Assembly (NCBI GenBank): GCA_965246785.1
Contig: CBDFFM010000004.1
Span: 209,532-273,531, forward strand
Length of the DNA: 64,000 bases
Direction of reading: 5' to 3'
DNA from: UBA1952 sp965246785
GTDB lineage: Bacteria; Bacteroidota; Bacteroidia; Chitinophagales; Chitinophagaceae
Part shown: positions 1-7,590 of the stretch, piece by piece
How positions within the stretch are numbered: position 1 is the first letter of the stretch
Layout: every line of letters starts with the position of its first letter
The notes under the pieces: generated by a model
The model's input: the letters and a program-made list of their open reading frames with translations, nothing else
What the model was told of the DNA's origin: nothing
The model's database searches: none
Position numbers and translations under genes: made by a program

Positions 1-69
1 CCACAGTGCATAACAGCAAAAAGCCAGCATCCCGAAAAAGGGGGCGATGCGTTGAAGTGTTTTAGACAT
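1..69 (-). CDS. Partial small membrane protein, cut by left window edge
   Basis: Only the first 23 codons are in the window (start MSKTLQRIAPFFGM, then a hydrophobic stretch running to base 1). The start codon lies inside the last codons of the next gene upstream (62-421), the tight overlap seen throughout this cluster. The beginning looks like a signal anchor or membrane helix. No family can be assigned from so little sequence. Confidence 0.5.
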   Translation of the reverse strand, partial: MSKTLQRIAPFFGMLAFCCYALW

Positions 70-421
70 TTTGGGCGCGCCTTTTTTTAAGTAATGTGCT
101 CATGTGATAAAACACCGGCGCCAGTGTAAAAAACACACGCCAGACAATTATTTCCGGCGATTGCTGGTCTGCCAGAAAAGGGTAAGCGAGTATGCGGAGG
201 CAGCTTTTGAGCGTCGTACACGTAACGCCAAGCAATACCAGCGCCATCACCAAATCACCGCGCAGCTCATAGCGGTCTTTTACCGCAAAGCCCACCCACA
301 CGCTGCGGATGGACAAGATGCCGCCGGTGAGCGGCGCCAGGCTACTGAGCGCCACTATCAGCGCCACTATCAGGTGGTGTTGCATCAGGTGGTGGTTTTT
401 GTGGGGCATTGGCATCCGCAT
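62..421 (-). CDS. Small multi-pass membrane protein of virus-like element
   Basis: 119 residues if started at 421; the Met at 385 (MQHHLIVALIVAL) gives 107 and is also plausible. Two or three hydrophobic segments are visible (about residues 14-34, 55-70 and 88-105) with a basic C-terminus ending KKRRAQNV. It overlaps the upstream gene by 80 bases and the downstream gene by 8 bases, consistent with one transcript. Next to a holin-like gene and a cell-wall hydrolase, it could be a lysis or virion-membrane protein. No recognised family. Confidence 0.6.
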   Translation of the reverse strand: MRMPMPHKNHHLMQHHLIVALIVALSSLAPLTGGILSIRSVWVGFAVKDRYELRGDLVMALVLLGVTCTTLKSCLRILAYPFLADQQSPEIIVWRVFFTLAPVFYHMSTLLKKRRAQNV

Positions 422-758
422 TGCGCTGCTGCTGTTGCACCATGAAGGAAAAGAACTTGCCCATTACATCGGGTACTGACTGCCGCAGGAATAGGAATAT
501 CTCCTTGGCAAACATCCCCGCGAAGATGGCCAGCACCAGGGATGCTTTTTCCAGTGCCGGCAGGGAGCGGCTGAACTCCAGCACCAGCACCCCAAACACG
601 ATTCCGCCCAACGCTATAGTGAAGCTCTCCCGCTTCGTCTTGCCCGGACCGAAGCATACCCGCACTATCGCCGCGCCCAGCACAGACAGGATGTCCGTGA
701 TTACTGGCCCGTAGCGGTCGAAGAACGCTATATAGTCGAAGGTAGAAGGCGACGGCAT
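342..758 (-). CDS. Holin-like membrane protein of virus-like element
   Basis: 138 residues. Hydrophobic segments lie near residues 18-34, 47-62 and 70-90, followed by a Gln-rich stretch and a Pro/Asp-rich hydrophilic tail (from about 107). Size, several short helices and a charged tail resemble phage holins, and a glucosaminidase gene lies about 0.7 kb upstream in the same direction. This rests on architecture, not on a recognised signature; a structural membrane protein is the alternative. Confidence 0.5.
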   Translation of the reverse strand: MPSPSTFDYIAFFDRYGPVITDILSVLGAAIVRVCFGPGKTKRESFTIALGGIVFGVLVLEFSRSLPALEKASLVLAIFAGMFAKEIFLFLRQSVPDVMGKFFSFMVQQQQRNADANAPQKPPPDATPPDSGADSGAQ

Positions 759-797
759 GAAGCATGGTGCGGTACGTTGTGCTACGTTTTTTATGGA

Positions 798-917
798 TTA
801 CAGCTCGTAGTTATAGGTATAAACCGGTATGCGCTTGCCGTCCGGAGCGTGCCGGATGAGCAGGTACAGCGCCAGAGCTGCCAGCGCCAGGGCTATGATG
901 AGGTAGTAGCCGCGCAT
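798..917 (-). CDS. 39-residue single-helix membrane peptide
   Basis: Begins MRGYYLIIALALAALAL and has one membrane helix (residues 5-21), then a short basic tail. The start lies 3 bases after the stop of the upstream gene (921-1346), so the spacing fits the compact cluster. Conventional gene finding would miss it because of its length. Function unknown; one of many single-helix proteins in this element. Confidence 0.5.
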   Translation of the reverse strand: MRGYYLIIALALAALALYLLIRHAPDGKRIPVYTYNYEL

Positions 918-920
918 CGT

Positions 921-1346
921 TTAGCTCATATACAGGTTTGGGAGGAAGTCGCGCAGCACCGCGCGCCCGTCTTCGCGCATGGATACCACATCCCCGGCGA
1001 TGGGGCGCGGCTGCAGGTCGCGCGTAAGGCTGCCGCCGCCATTGCCAGTGATTACAACGCGCTCCAGATAAGCAGGCGAATTGTCTATGCTTGCCGGCAC
1101 ATAGATGTTGGGCGTAGCGCCGCCGGTGAGCACTGGCGGCGGCACCACCACTTTAGGGCCGGCGTCGGGCAGGTTGGGGAGCTGCGTCTTAATAATCTCC
1201 AGGGCGGTAGGCAGTGGCTTGACAGCGGCGCCGGTGGCTTGGCTATCCGGCCCCTTCGTGCCGGCCTTGCGCTGGAGATATACATAAACGCCGAGGCCCG
1301 CAACTGCGGCGCCGATAAGCAGCATGATGATGGAGGAGGCTTTCAT
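921..1346 (-). CDS. Membrane-anchored small protein with Pro-rich ectodomain
   Basis: 141 residues: an N-terminal signal anchor (residues 4-25, MKASSIIMLLIGAAVAGLG), a hydrophilic Gly/Pro/Ala linker and a soluble C-terminal part of about 80 residues. The start ATG overlaps a TGA that ends a hidden transmembrane reading frame from the upstream glucosaminidase gene (ATGA overlap). Probably a structural or membrane protein of the element; no recognised family. Confidence 0.6.
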   Translation of the reverse strand: MKASSIIMLLIGAAVAGLGVYVYLQRKAGTKGPDSQATGAAVKPLPTALEIIKTQLPNLPDAGPKVVVPPPVLTGGATPNIYVPASIDNSPAYLERVVITGNGGGSLTRDLQPRPIAGDVVSMREDGRAVLRDFLPNLYMS

Positions 1347-1437
1347 TTGCGGAGAAATTTGAAGTAGTAGATAGCTGCTGTGAGCAAAAGCAGCACGGCG
1401 GCAATGCTTAATGATTTAGTGAGGAAGTTTTTTTTTT
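1343..1437 (-). other. Hidden transmembrane frame after A10 run (slippage or indel)
   Basis: Downstream of the A10 run that ends the glucosaminidase, the alternative frame reads NFLTKSLSIAAVLLLLTAAI followed by YYFKFLRK and then TGA. This is a textbook single membrane helix with a basic tail. The TGA overlaps the ATG of the next gene. The frame has a stop (TAA) just upstream and no ATG of its own, so it is reached only if one A is added (11 As), by transcript slippage, a -1 ribosomal shift, or because the sequence has a missing base. Confidence 0.5.
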
Positions 1438-1881
1438 AGCCGTGTCAGAAATGGCTTTGACAGCTGGCATCCAGGCGGCGAGGCCTGCAGCATAGTTGCC
1501 TACGGTATCGGTGTAGTAGCCGTTTGCCTTCAGGCGCGTGGCCAGGGTTGCAGTGTCGGTAGCCTTGATGGGCGGATTTGCGCCGCGGCTCAGGATGCGG
1601 ATGTAATCCCGCGCCCAATCGGCCAGGGTATTGAAGTGCGCGTAATAATTGCCCTCCGGACTGTGGCTGCCCTGCTTTGCACCGGGTTGGATGGTGGCGC
1701 TGGCGATGTACTTAATGCCGCTCAGGTTGTTATCCGCGCTCATTACCCGGCTCTTAAAGCCGCCCGTCTCATGCGCGAGCTGGGCGAGGGCAAGGGGCAG
1801 GAATGCCGCGCTCATGCCGGCATTGAGCAGCGCGGATGCCGCCTGCTGGCCTACTGCGATTTGTGCTGCGCTGAAGCTCAT
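1408..1881 (-). CDS. Glucosaminidase/lysozyme-like cell-wall hydrolase
   Basis: 157 residues, predicted to cleave peptidoglycan glycan strands. The N-terminal half has the fold hallmarks of the glucosaminidase/lysozyme-like families: AHETGGF with candidate catalytic Glu38, then NNLSGIKY (51-58), and near the C-terminus a YYTDTVGNYA motif. There is no signal peptide. The gene ends in a run of ten A (1437-1428 on the minus strand) coding KKK; the -1 frame beyond it encodes a complete membrane helix (see the next entry), so the natural product may be membrane-anchored. A peptidoglycan-binding gene lies directly upstream. It could act in lysis or, carried in the virion, in entry. Confidence 0.75.
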   Translation of the reverse strand: MSFSAAQIAVGQQAASALLNAGMSAAFLPLALAQLAHETGGFKSRVMSADNNLSGIKYIASATIQPGAKQGSHSPEGNYYAHFNTLADWARDYIRILSRGANPPIKATDTATLATRLKANGYYTDTVGNYAAGLAAWMPAVKAISDTAKKKTSSLNH

Positions 1882-1883
1882 TG

Positions 1884-2321
1884 TTACATACCATAAGCGG
1901 CCTGCACCTTCTGGTAGGCCTGAGTGAGCGATATAGCCGTCACGCCGCCGTACTGCCGCAGCATGTTTAGCGTGTTGGTGCCAAACTTTCCATCTTCGAC
2001 GAGCTGCTTTGCAAACCTTTTTTTGACCGCATTTACACGGTTGAGCAGCGCCTGCAGCTCGCGTACTTCTGGCAACGCGGCCTTCGGATTGTAGCCGAGC
2101 TGCTTATTATAATCCAGGATTGCAGCGCCGCCGCCGCCGGTGCTCTTAGTGCCGCCGGTATTGCTCTTAGCCGGAGCACCACCGGAAGTGTCTGTGCCGC
2201 CGGCGGCGCCGCCGGGGAGGTTGAGCTTCGGCAGAGCCGCCTTTACCTGCGTCCAGTTGGCCGCCACGAGCACGATGAGCGCCACGAGGCAGGCGATGAT
2301 GAGGAATTTGCGCGGACTCAT
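1884..2321 (-). CDS. Membrane-anchored peptidoglycan-binding-like protein
   Basis: 145 residues from the Met at 2321 (MSPRKFLIIACLVALIVL), chosen because its ATG overlaps the TGA of the upstream mini-gene. One N-terminal helix is followed by a Gly/Thr/Ser-rich linker (about 38-70) and a C-terminal domain with the spacing of PG_binding_1-type repeats (LQALLNRVN, then DGKFGTNTLNML). It probably tethers the particle or the neighbouring hydrolase to the cell wall. Family assignment is moderate. Confidence 0.6.
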   Translation of the reverse strand: MSPRKFLIIACLVALIVLVAANWTQVKAALPKLNLPGGAAGGTDTSGGAPAKSNTGGTKSTGGGGAAILDYNKQLGYNPKAALPEVRELQALLNRVNAVKKRFAKQLVEDGKFGTNTLNMLRQYGGVTAISLTQAYQKVQAAYGM

Positions 2322-2443
2322 GCGAGTTGATTTTTGATGATGAAGTAGAGGAGGAAGATGATAACGCAAACGAGCACGAGCTGCACCATCGTGGCGGGCG
2401 TCATGGTCATTTGCACTTCTATGGAGGTGAGGGGAGAAGTCAT
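2318..2443 (-). CDS. 41-residue single-helix membrane peptide
   Basis: Short hydrophilic N-terminus (MTSPLTSIEVQMTMTP), then one long helix (about residues 19-36) with the tail KNQLA. Its TGA overlaps the ATG of the peptidoglycan-binding gene, which supports translation and coupling. Function unknown; it fits the single-helix protein series of the element. Confidence 0.5.
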   Translation of the reverse strand: MTSPLTSIEVQMTMTPATMVQLVLVCVIIFLLYFIIKNQLA

Positions 2444-2453
2444 GTGTTGCTGA

Positions 2454-4364
2454 TTATAGTTTCTCAAAAAGTATTTTATGCACCTCGCCGTTGAACCAGT
2501 GGGCAGGCGCTACGGCATCGGTGCCGTCATTGCACCAGGTTATAATTACTGCCTCCCTGAAGCCAATTCCGGCTATGGCCGGCAACAGCGCGGCAGCGCC
2601 GACATTGTAAGCGGGCTTGTCGTTTACAAAGAAGTTGGTGCCATTATAATAAAGCGCCGTCTCAAACATATTATCTACGGTAGCCACTCCCGCCTTTAGA
2701 TAATAAACCACCCCATCATCTTTTACCAGCCACCAATACATATTGCCGCTGTCGTCCATGCTCAATTGCAGGTGGTTGCCGTAGTTATCCGAGTTCACAC
2801 TCATTAAAATAGCGTAATTATCCACAGGAAAGGCGATTGGCTTAATGCGAATGGTGATGCGGTAAGCCGCCAGATAGCCGGTATCGCAACTGTAGCCGTA
2901 GAAGCCGCCATCTGAAGCGGTGGCCCTGAAGCCATTGGCCACGGTACCGCTCACTGTGCCGTAAGAGCGGAGCGCCACGTTGGAGCACAGCTCATAAGAC
3001 TTGCCGCTCTCTATGCTGAATACAGCGTCGGGATAGGTGGCAGGGCCGCTTGTGTCGGCATTCAGCTCACCTAATCCTATGCCGAAAAAGACGGATAGGC
3101 TGTAGCCGTCAAACACGGCATTCTTAATGCGCGTTGGATTGCCGGCGTTGACGGCGCCGCTGATGTTGAGCGCCGGTACTTCTTCCATCCGTATCACGTT
3201 TACGGCGCGCCCGATTGGATTATAATTGCTATCCACAGGCTGCAGGAGTATGAAGCGCCTGTATGGCGTACCGAAGTGGCCTTCAGGCAGGCCGTGGATG
3301 AGGATGTAGAGCTGAGTCCCTTCATAATAGGGACAAACGTCTGCCTGGAGCGTACCGTAGCCGGGGCCGGCGCTTACACCGTTCTGTTGGGCGTAGAGGT
3401 ATTTCACCTCCACCCATGCAGCAGCCGGATTCTCCCGCGTAAAAATGACCGTCTTGCCGCCGCGATGGCCTACGCCGAGCAGGCCGCCGTCCGGACGCAC
3501 TACGGCGCAGAAGTCGCTGATGCCGTCGGCAATTTTTACGAAGGTTTGCCCTACGAGGGTCTGCGGGGTGGTTGCGCTTTTTTCGTAGGTGCCCTGGTCG
3601 GCGCCGGAGTGCGCGAACTGATGCACTTTGCCGGATGCCGGCCAATAAACTGCTTTTGTGTACTGGTATTGCTGGCTGGAAGCGGCTTCTACTACAAAAT
3701 TATCCGAGTAGTCTAAGAGCGGGCTAAGGCCCATGTAAAAGGGGTCTTTGGTGATGACGCCGTACAGGTCGCCATTGCCAAAGCTGAAGTACAGGCGGCC
3801 GTCTGCGAGGGTGGTAAAGCCGTGCTCAAGTATGCCGGGATTGCTCGTTAACAAAATGCCCGCGGGCATCTTGGAATTGCGCCAGCGGTTAATTTCTTTC
3901 GCTACCGTGGCCCTGATGCTGCCCGCGCTCTGGCCGTTGAGCAGCTCGCCTTTATAGACCGGCACGCCGCCTGCGACCTGATAAAAGGAGCTGTCGTTAT
4001 CATCGTAAATAAAGTCTCCATCCAGCGCCGCGCCAACGGCAGGCGGCACTGCCGAATCATCGTAGAAAAGGGCCTTGCCCCTCATGGAGCCGCCACCGCC
4101 ACCACCGCCACTACTGGCCAAAAAAAAAGCGGTGTCGGCAAAAGCGACCAGTGCGGCGAAGGAGGCGCAGGCCACGCCGTCTAGTGTATAAGCGCCGTAG
4201 GGCTGTATGCCCGTAAGGGTGGTGGAGCGGCCGCCGCCAAGGTCGTAATGCAGGTCAAGCGTCTGCGCCGCCACATCCCAGATAGGGCGAAGCGCCACCT
4301 TCGGGGAAGGGGCGCCATTGACCTTTAGATAGCCGTCTGTGGATGATACGAGCGCTATAGCCAT
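2454..4364 (-). CDS. Large spike or receptor-binding-like protein
   Basis: 636 residues and by far the largest protein of the structural half of the element. It starts MAIALVSSTDGYLKV, then a roughly 80-residue beta-rich N-terminal module, a run of seven glycines (about 86-92) as flexible linker, a central region with propeller-like repeats (DGRLYFSFGNGDLYG, RPDGGLLGVGHRGGK), and a C-terminal concanavalin/LamG-like beta-sandwich (about 460-636, ending KILFEKL). There is no signal peptide or helix, so it would be a cytoplasmically assembled, external virion protein. A nine-base T run sits just before the linker (plus-strand A at 4120-4128). Role inferred from size and architecture. Confidence 0.55.
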   Translation of the reverse strand: MAIALVSSTDGYLKVNGAPSPKVALRPIWDVAAQTLDLHYDLGGGRSTTLTGIQPYGAYTLDGVACASFAALVAFADTAFFLASSGGGGGGGSMRGKALFYDDSAVPPAVGAALDGDFIYDDNDSSFYQVAGGVPVYKGELLNGQSAGSIRATVAKEINRWRNSKMPAGILLTSNPGILEHGFTTLADGRLYFSFGNGDLYGVITKDPFYMGLSPLLDYSDNFVVEAASSQQYQYTKAVYWPASGKVHQFAHSGADQGTYEKSATTPQTLVGQTFVKIADGISDFCAVVRPDGGLLGVGHRGGKTVIFTRENPAAAWVEVKYLYAQQNGVSAGPGYGTLQADVCPYYEGTQLYILIHGLPEGHFGTPYRRFILLQPVDSNYNPIGRAVNVIRMEEVPALNISGAVNAGNPTRIKNAVFDGYSLSVFFGIGLGELNADTSGPATYPDAVFSIESGKSYELCSNVALRSYGTVSGTVANGFRATASDGGFYGYSCDTGYLAAYRITIRIKPIAFPVDNYAILMSVNSDNYGNHLQLSMDDSGNMYWWLVKDDGVVYYLKAGVATVDNMFETALYYNGTNFFVNDKPAYNVGAAALLPAIAGIGFREAVIITWCNDGTDAVAPAHWFNGEVHKILFEKL

Positions 4365-4368
4365 GACC

Positions 4369-4608
4369 TTATGCAGCGCCGCGGAGGGCGCGAATGATTT
4401 GAATGAGGAAGTAGATGCCGATGAGCGTGTACACCACCATCAGCAGGCGGTGCAGCCGCTCTTCCGGCGTCAGATAATTTTGAAAGCTGCGCCCCTGACT
4501 CATGCCGTTATTTTGGGACTGCAGGCCTGCGGGCGCACTGTGGCCACCACAGCCGCAATCGGCTGTACTGAAGGCGGCATTGAGCGGTTGGAAGAATTGT
4601 GGATTCAT
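4369..4608 (-). CDS. Small protein with C-terminal membrane helix
   Basis: 79 residues. The hydrophilic N-terminus carries a CGCGG cluster (residues 18-22), then a Gln/Asn-rich stretch and one membrane helix (about 54-72) ending ALRGAA. It lies 4 bases upstream of the spike-like gene in the same transcript. No recognised family; perhaps a membrane anchor for the spike. Confidence 0.55.
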   Translation of the reverse strand: MNPQFFQPLNAAFSTADCGCGGHSAPAGLQSQNNGMSQGRSFQNYLTPEERLHRLLMVVYTLIGIYFLIQIIRALRGAA

Positions 4609-4611
4609 GGG

Positions 4612-5118
4612 TTAGTTGAGGCTCATTTTAGCAAAGCGCGACTCGAGTGTGCTTTTGAGCTGCGCAAAGCGGTTGATGCCGGCGCCGGGCTGGCTGGATA
4701 TGATGGTGCGCAGCGTTTTGCCGCCGCTCTGGTGGTAGTACGTCTTATTCCAGGTGTTGTAAGCCTTCACCAGCTGGCAGTCGCTCAGTACGGTAAGCTG
4801 CTCGTACGGGTCGTTTGAGCGGAAGAACCACGCTTCGCTGTCGTCATACACCGCCTTTACTACCGCCGTGGCGTCGTAGCTGTCGCAGCCCTTAGTGTTG
4901 AGGTCGTAGGGCAGCGATGCGGCGCCAGGAGCCGCGTCGCGGATGGCGCGGGTGATGCGGGAGGTAGCCAGGTAAGACGCCAGGAATACGCCGGCTATCA
5001 CGATGAGCAGGCCCTGCCACTTCTTAGCGCCGTACTTCGTAAAATACAGATAGCCCGCCCCAAAGGCGAGCACCAGCGGCAGGAGCAGGTCAATGTTCTT
5101 TTTGCCTTGTTCGGTCAT
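4612..5118 (-). CDS. Two-helix membrane protein with soluble C-terminal domain
   Basis: 168 residues. Helices at about 9-24 and 35-52 precede a 110-residue soluble domain containing two Cys and an annexin-like pattern (LSDCQLVKAYNTWNKTYY), which is only a loose resemblance. Its start overlaps the end of the upstream gene by four bases (ATGA). Likely a virion or membrane protein. Confidence 0.55.
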   Translation of the reverse strand: MTEQGKKNIDLLLPLVLAFGAGYLYFTKYGAKKWQGLLIVIAGVFLASYLATSRITRAIRDAAPGAASLPYDLNTKGCDSYDATAVVKAVYDDSEAWFFRSNDPYEQLTVLSDCQLVKAYNTWNKTYYHQSGGKTLRTIISSQPGAGINRFAQLKSTLESRFAKMSLN

Positions 5119-5570
5119 GGCTTGCTGAATTGGGAGAGGTAGCGCTGGTCTCCGGTGTAGAATAGGTTTACATCCACGCCGGCGGCCTTGGCTGCCTGGT
5201 ACTGAGCGCAGGCAATGCGCCAGCCCTCATAGTAAACCTTGTACGTGTTGCCCGCCGCGAAGTAGGCTGCAAGTGAGCAATCGGCGCTGTCCCGGTATTG
5301 CTGTACGAGCTTTTGCGCAGTGGCCACCTTGTCCGCCAGCGATTGCTGCTGGTTGTGCACGTCCTGGAGCGTCTGCGCATCCGGAGCGCCCACTATGGGG
5401 AGGTTGAGCGTCTGCAGTATGCTGTCCGTCTTGGCATCCTGCAACGCCTGACGCCGCTCCGCTTCTTTCTGTGCCGCTACGGCCGGGTCGGCTTTCTTAT
5501 ACACAAGAAAATACCACGCGGCGATGCCGGCGGCGACGAGCAGGAGCAGGGCGATGAGCTTGCGGTTCAT
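5115..5570 (-). CDS. Signal-anchored coiled-coil protein
   Basis: 151 residues. N-terminal anchor (MNRKLIALLLLVAAGIAAWY, residues 4-22), then a charged alpha-helical region with coiled-coil character (about 30-110: KEAERRQALQDAKTD, QQQSLADKVATAQKLVQQ) and a compact C-terminus with two Cys. It overlaps the downstream gene by 4 bases. Function unknown; probably a membrane-tethered structural protein. Confidence 0.6.
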   Translation of the reverse strand: MNRKLIALLLLVAAGIAAWYFLVYKKADPAVAAQKEAERRQALQDAKTDSILQTLNLPIVGAPDAQTLQDVHNQQQSLADKVATAQKLVQQYRDSADCSLAAYFAAGNTYKVYYEGWRIACAQYQAAKAAGVDVNLFYTGDQRYLSQFSKP

Positions 5571-5582
5571 GCGGTGCGGTAT

Positions 5583-5750
5583 TTAGACGGCCTTAGCAGG
5601 GGCGGCATCTGTTGCCTTGCCCAGGGGGATGAGCTTCGTAGTGGTGTCGGAAATGCTCTTGCCGGCCTTAGAGCGGGCAATGATGAACGTGGCTACTATG
5701 GCTACGCCGAGGAGAATAAAGAACCACTTGTTTTTGAGGAGCGATTTCAT
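5583..5750 (-). CDS. 55-residue single-helix membrane peptide
   Basis: Starts MKSLLKNKWFFILLGVAIVA, with one helix at about 9-25 and a basic, Ala-rich tail. It sits between two co-directional genes with gaps of only 11 to 12 bases. Size and layout recall small membrane proteins of internal-membrane phages, but no homology is visible. Confidence 0.55.
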   Translation of the reverse strand: MKSLLKNKWFFILLGVAIVATFIIARSKAGKSISDTTTKLIPLGKATDAAPAKAV

Positions 5751-5761
5751 ATTTGTGTTGA

Positions 5762-6136
5762 TTAAGATTTTATGAGAATGATGATTGAGAGCAGTACGAG
5801 CAGCACAATGGCCACAATGGCGTAGGTTTTTTTATTGTCCTGCAGTGCAGCCGTTTTTAGCTGTGCCTCTTCCGTAGCGTTGAGCGCCTGAACCTTTTTA
5901 AGGAGCGGTGCATACTTCAGAAGGATTTTGTCTTTGCAGCCCTGGCGGCAGTTGGTGGTGTTGTGAGTCGGATTTTGCTGATGACAGAAAGCCGCGCAGG
6001 CGTCTTCCTGATTAATGATTGTTGTCTGCAGGTCGGCGTTGGTGCCCTTCCAGCTCGCCGGCACTGTGCGCAGATTGGAGTACATCCAATCGTCCGAGAG
6101 GCGGTCTATAGTGGGGCCAACGTCAAACCATCCCAT
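5762..6136 (-). CDS. Cys-containing protein with C-terminal membrane anchor
   Basis: 124 residues with a hydrophilic N-domain carrying a Cys cluster (CAAFC, NCRQGC at about 47-68) that could bind metal or form disulfides. A short amphipathic linker and one C-terminal helix (about 105-122, ending ILIKS) follow. The shared base with the next gene at 6136 indicates translational coupling. No recognised family. Confidence 0.6.
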   Translation of the reverse strand: MGWFDVGPTIDRLSDDWMYSNLRTVPASWKGTNADLQTTIINQEDACAAFCHQQNPTHNTTNCRQGCKDKILLKYAPLLKKVQALNATEEAQLKTAALQDNKKTYAIVAIVLLVLLSIIILIKS

Positions 6137-6387
6137 TACTTTTTCTTTTGGAGCACAAGGGCGATGATGATAATGAGCACCGCCAGGCTCATGATAACTA
6201 CAATTACAAACGTCTCTTTCTCCTTCTGACTCACTATGCCGTAAGCTGCAAGCGTCTTATTGTGCTCATAGTCCACGCCTGCCTGCTCCCGCGCCTGCTG
6301 GCCTTGCAGTCGGCTGTTCTGAATGCCAAGGGAGCTTGTAACCACTCCCACCACCGCGCTTACTACCGCCGCTATCAATTCAAACAT
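6136..6387 (-). CDS. Tail-anchored small membrane protein (possible paralog A)
   Basis: 83 residues: a hydrophobic N-terminal segment (about 3-22), a charged Gln/Asn-rich middle and a strong C-terminal helix (about 61-79) ending LQKKK. The layout matches the next gene upstream (6392-6634), suggesting duplication, although sequence identity by eye is low. Candidate virion membrane protein. Confidence 0.6.
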   Translation of the reverse strand: MFELIAAVVSAVVGVVTSSLGIQNSRLQGQQAREQAGVDYEHNKTLAAYGIVSQKEKETFVIVVIMSLAVLIIIIALVLQKKK

Positions 6388-6391
6388 TGCC

Positions 6392-6634
6392 TCAGTTTTT
6401 TAGGGGCATGACGGCAATGATGATAACGAGCAGCGCAACCGCCACATAGACAATAAGGCTTTTGGTGGCAGCCGTTACCTGGTCGGTGTGGTACAGGTTG
6501 TACTCCCGTTGCCGGGCGTTGTCCGTGCCTACCTGGCTCAGGATGTCGTGCTCGTTCTGGCCGGTCTTTACGGTGTTGTAAATGCCTGCGCCGGTATTGC
6601 CGAGCTGAACGATACTTCCGAGCCAATCCGCCAT
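6392..6634 (-). CDS. Tail-anchored small membrane protein (possible paralog B)
   Basis: 80 residues. A short N-terminal amphipathic segment (MADWLGSIVQLGNTGAGIY), a polar middle with NARQREYN, and a C-terminal helix (about 58-76) ending MPLKN. It parallels the neighbouring 6136-6387 protein in length, order of segments and polar centre. Function unknown. Confidence 0.6.
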   Translation of the reverse strand: MADWLGSIVQLGNTGAGIYNTVKTGQNEHDILSQVGTDNARQREYNLYHTDQVTAATKSLIVYVAVALLVIIIAVMPLKN

Positions 6635-6644
6635 AAAAAAAGAA

Positions 6645-6884
6645 CTACGATTTGCCGCCCGTGAAGAATAAATAAGCCGCTGCAGCCACTGCCAGCGCCA
6701 CGAGCGCCATCACTATCCAATCCTTAGGGCCGCCTGTTGCCGCCGGCGTAGCTGCGGGCAGTGCCGCCGGTGCCGGTGCTGGAGCATAGTCGTTTCGGGC
6801 TGTGGCTGCAGGTGCTACCACCTTAAACAGCTCGTCGAAACTGCCAAGCGCTAACGGCCCTCCCGCTTCAGTATCCCGTTGCAT
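6645..6884 (-). CDS. Ala/Pro-linker protein with C-terminal membrane helix
   Basis: 79 residues from the Met at 6884 (MQRDTEAGGPLALGSF), preferred because it lies 5 bases after the upstream stop; a longer start at 6956 would overlap that gene. An Ala/Pro-rich flexible stretch (about 34-53) leads to one helix (DWIVMALVALAVAAAAY) and the tail FFTGGKS. Probably exposes its N-terminus on one side of a membrane. Confidence 0.55.
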   Translation of the reverse strand: MQRDTEAGGPLALGSFDELFKVVAPAATARNDYAPAPAPAALPAATPAATGGPKDWIVMALVALAVAAAAYLFFTGGKS

Positions 6885-6889
6885 CGCCG

Positions 6890-7228
6890 TTACTTTTTGC
6901 CGCGCATTAAGAGAAAGCCTAGCAGCAGGAGCACCACTACGCCGATGATTATCCACAGCATGTTATTGCCGGAAGAGCCGGGAGTAGTGACGCCGTCAGC
7001 GCCGCCGACTGAGCCATTGGCGTTTGCAGCAGGGTAGTAAGGATTGCCCTGACTGACGCTCCACAGGCCGGCAAGGCCGCCGAGCAGCTTGTCAGAGTTT
7101 GCAAAGGCGCTGTCCAATACACTGCCGCCCTTCTTTGCCTTGACGGTTACATCAGGCAGTTGGTAAGGGTTGTCTTGGGTGCCGTCAGCATTGGTGCCGC
7201 CCGTCACGCCGTTCCAGGTAAGAGCCAT
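6890..7228 (-). CDS. Tail-anchored protein with Gly/Asn-rich region
   Basis: 112 residues. The N-terminus has a YQLPDVTVKAKKGG motif; similar LPDVxVxA strings are common in Bacteroidota phage proteins (general recollection). A Gly/Asn/Ala-rich linker precedes one strong helix (about 90-107) ending LMRGKK. There is no signal peptide. Candidate virion membrane protein. Confidence 0.6.
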   Translation of the reverse strand: MALTWNGVTGGTNADGTQDNPYQLPDVTVKAKKGGSVLDSAFANSDKLLGGLAGLWSVSQGNPYYPAANANGSVGGADGVTTPGSSGNNMLWIIIGVVVLLLLGFLLMRGKK

Positions 7229-7235
7229 AAAAAAA

Positions 7236-7559
7236 TTAAGAATTTTGAATCCAGAGGTTATCCATCGCAGGATTGCGAGGGACGGCCAGCATCAGCTCAG
7301 CTACAAAGCGCTCTGGCTGGCCGGTCATGCGGGCCTGCTCTTCCAAAAAGTCATAGAGGCGCTTTTGGGCGGCTTCTGTTTGCTCGGAGCCACGGCCCCA
7401 GTTGGGGAAGGCGGGGTACCGGGATTTGGTAACCTGGTAAGCGCCCAGCGGATTGTGCAGGATGCAGAAGGTGAGGCTGCGCCGGTAGTCCTGGTTGAGC
7501 CAGGCGGCGCGCTCCTGCTCTGTGCGGAAGGCTTCAAGTGAGGGAGAGACGAGCGCCAT
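7236..7559 (-). CDS. Small soluble protein of the capsid module
   Basis: 107 residues from the Met at 7559 (MALVSPSLEAFRTEQERAAW). The longer start at 7613 would run through a terminator hairpin and is rejected. Alpha-helical and charged without a membrane helix, which sets it apart from its neighbours. It is the first gene after the capsid candidate and its terminator, so it may be a scaffold, minor capsid or assembly protein. No recognised family. Confidence 0.5.
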   Translation of the reverse strand: MALVSPSLEAFRTEQERAAWLNQDYRRSLTFCILHNPLGAYQVTKSRYPAFPNWGRGSEQTEAAQKRLYDFLEEQARMTGQPERFVAELMLAVPRNPAMDNLWIQNS

Positions 7560-7590
7560 AGAAGGTAGAAGTGAAGAAAATGAAATAAAA

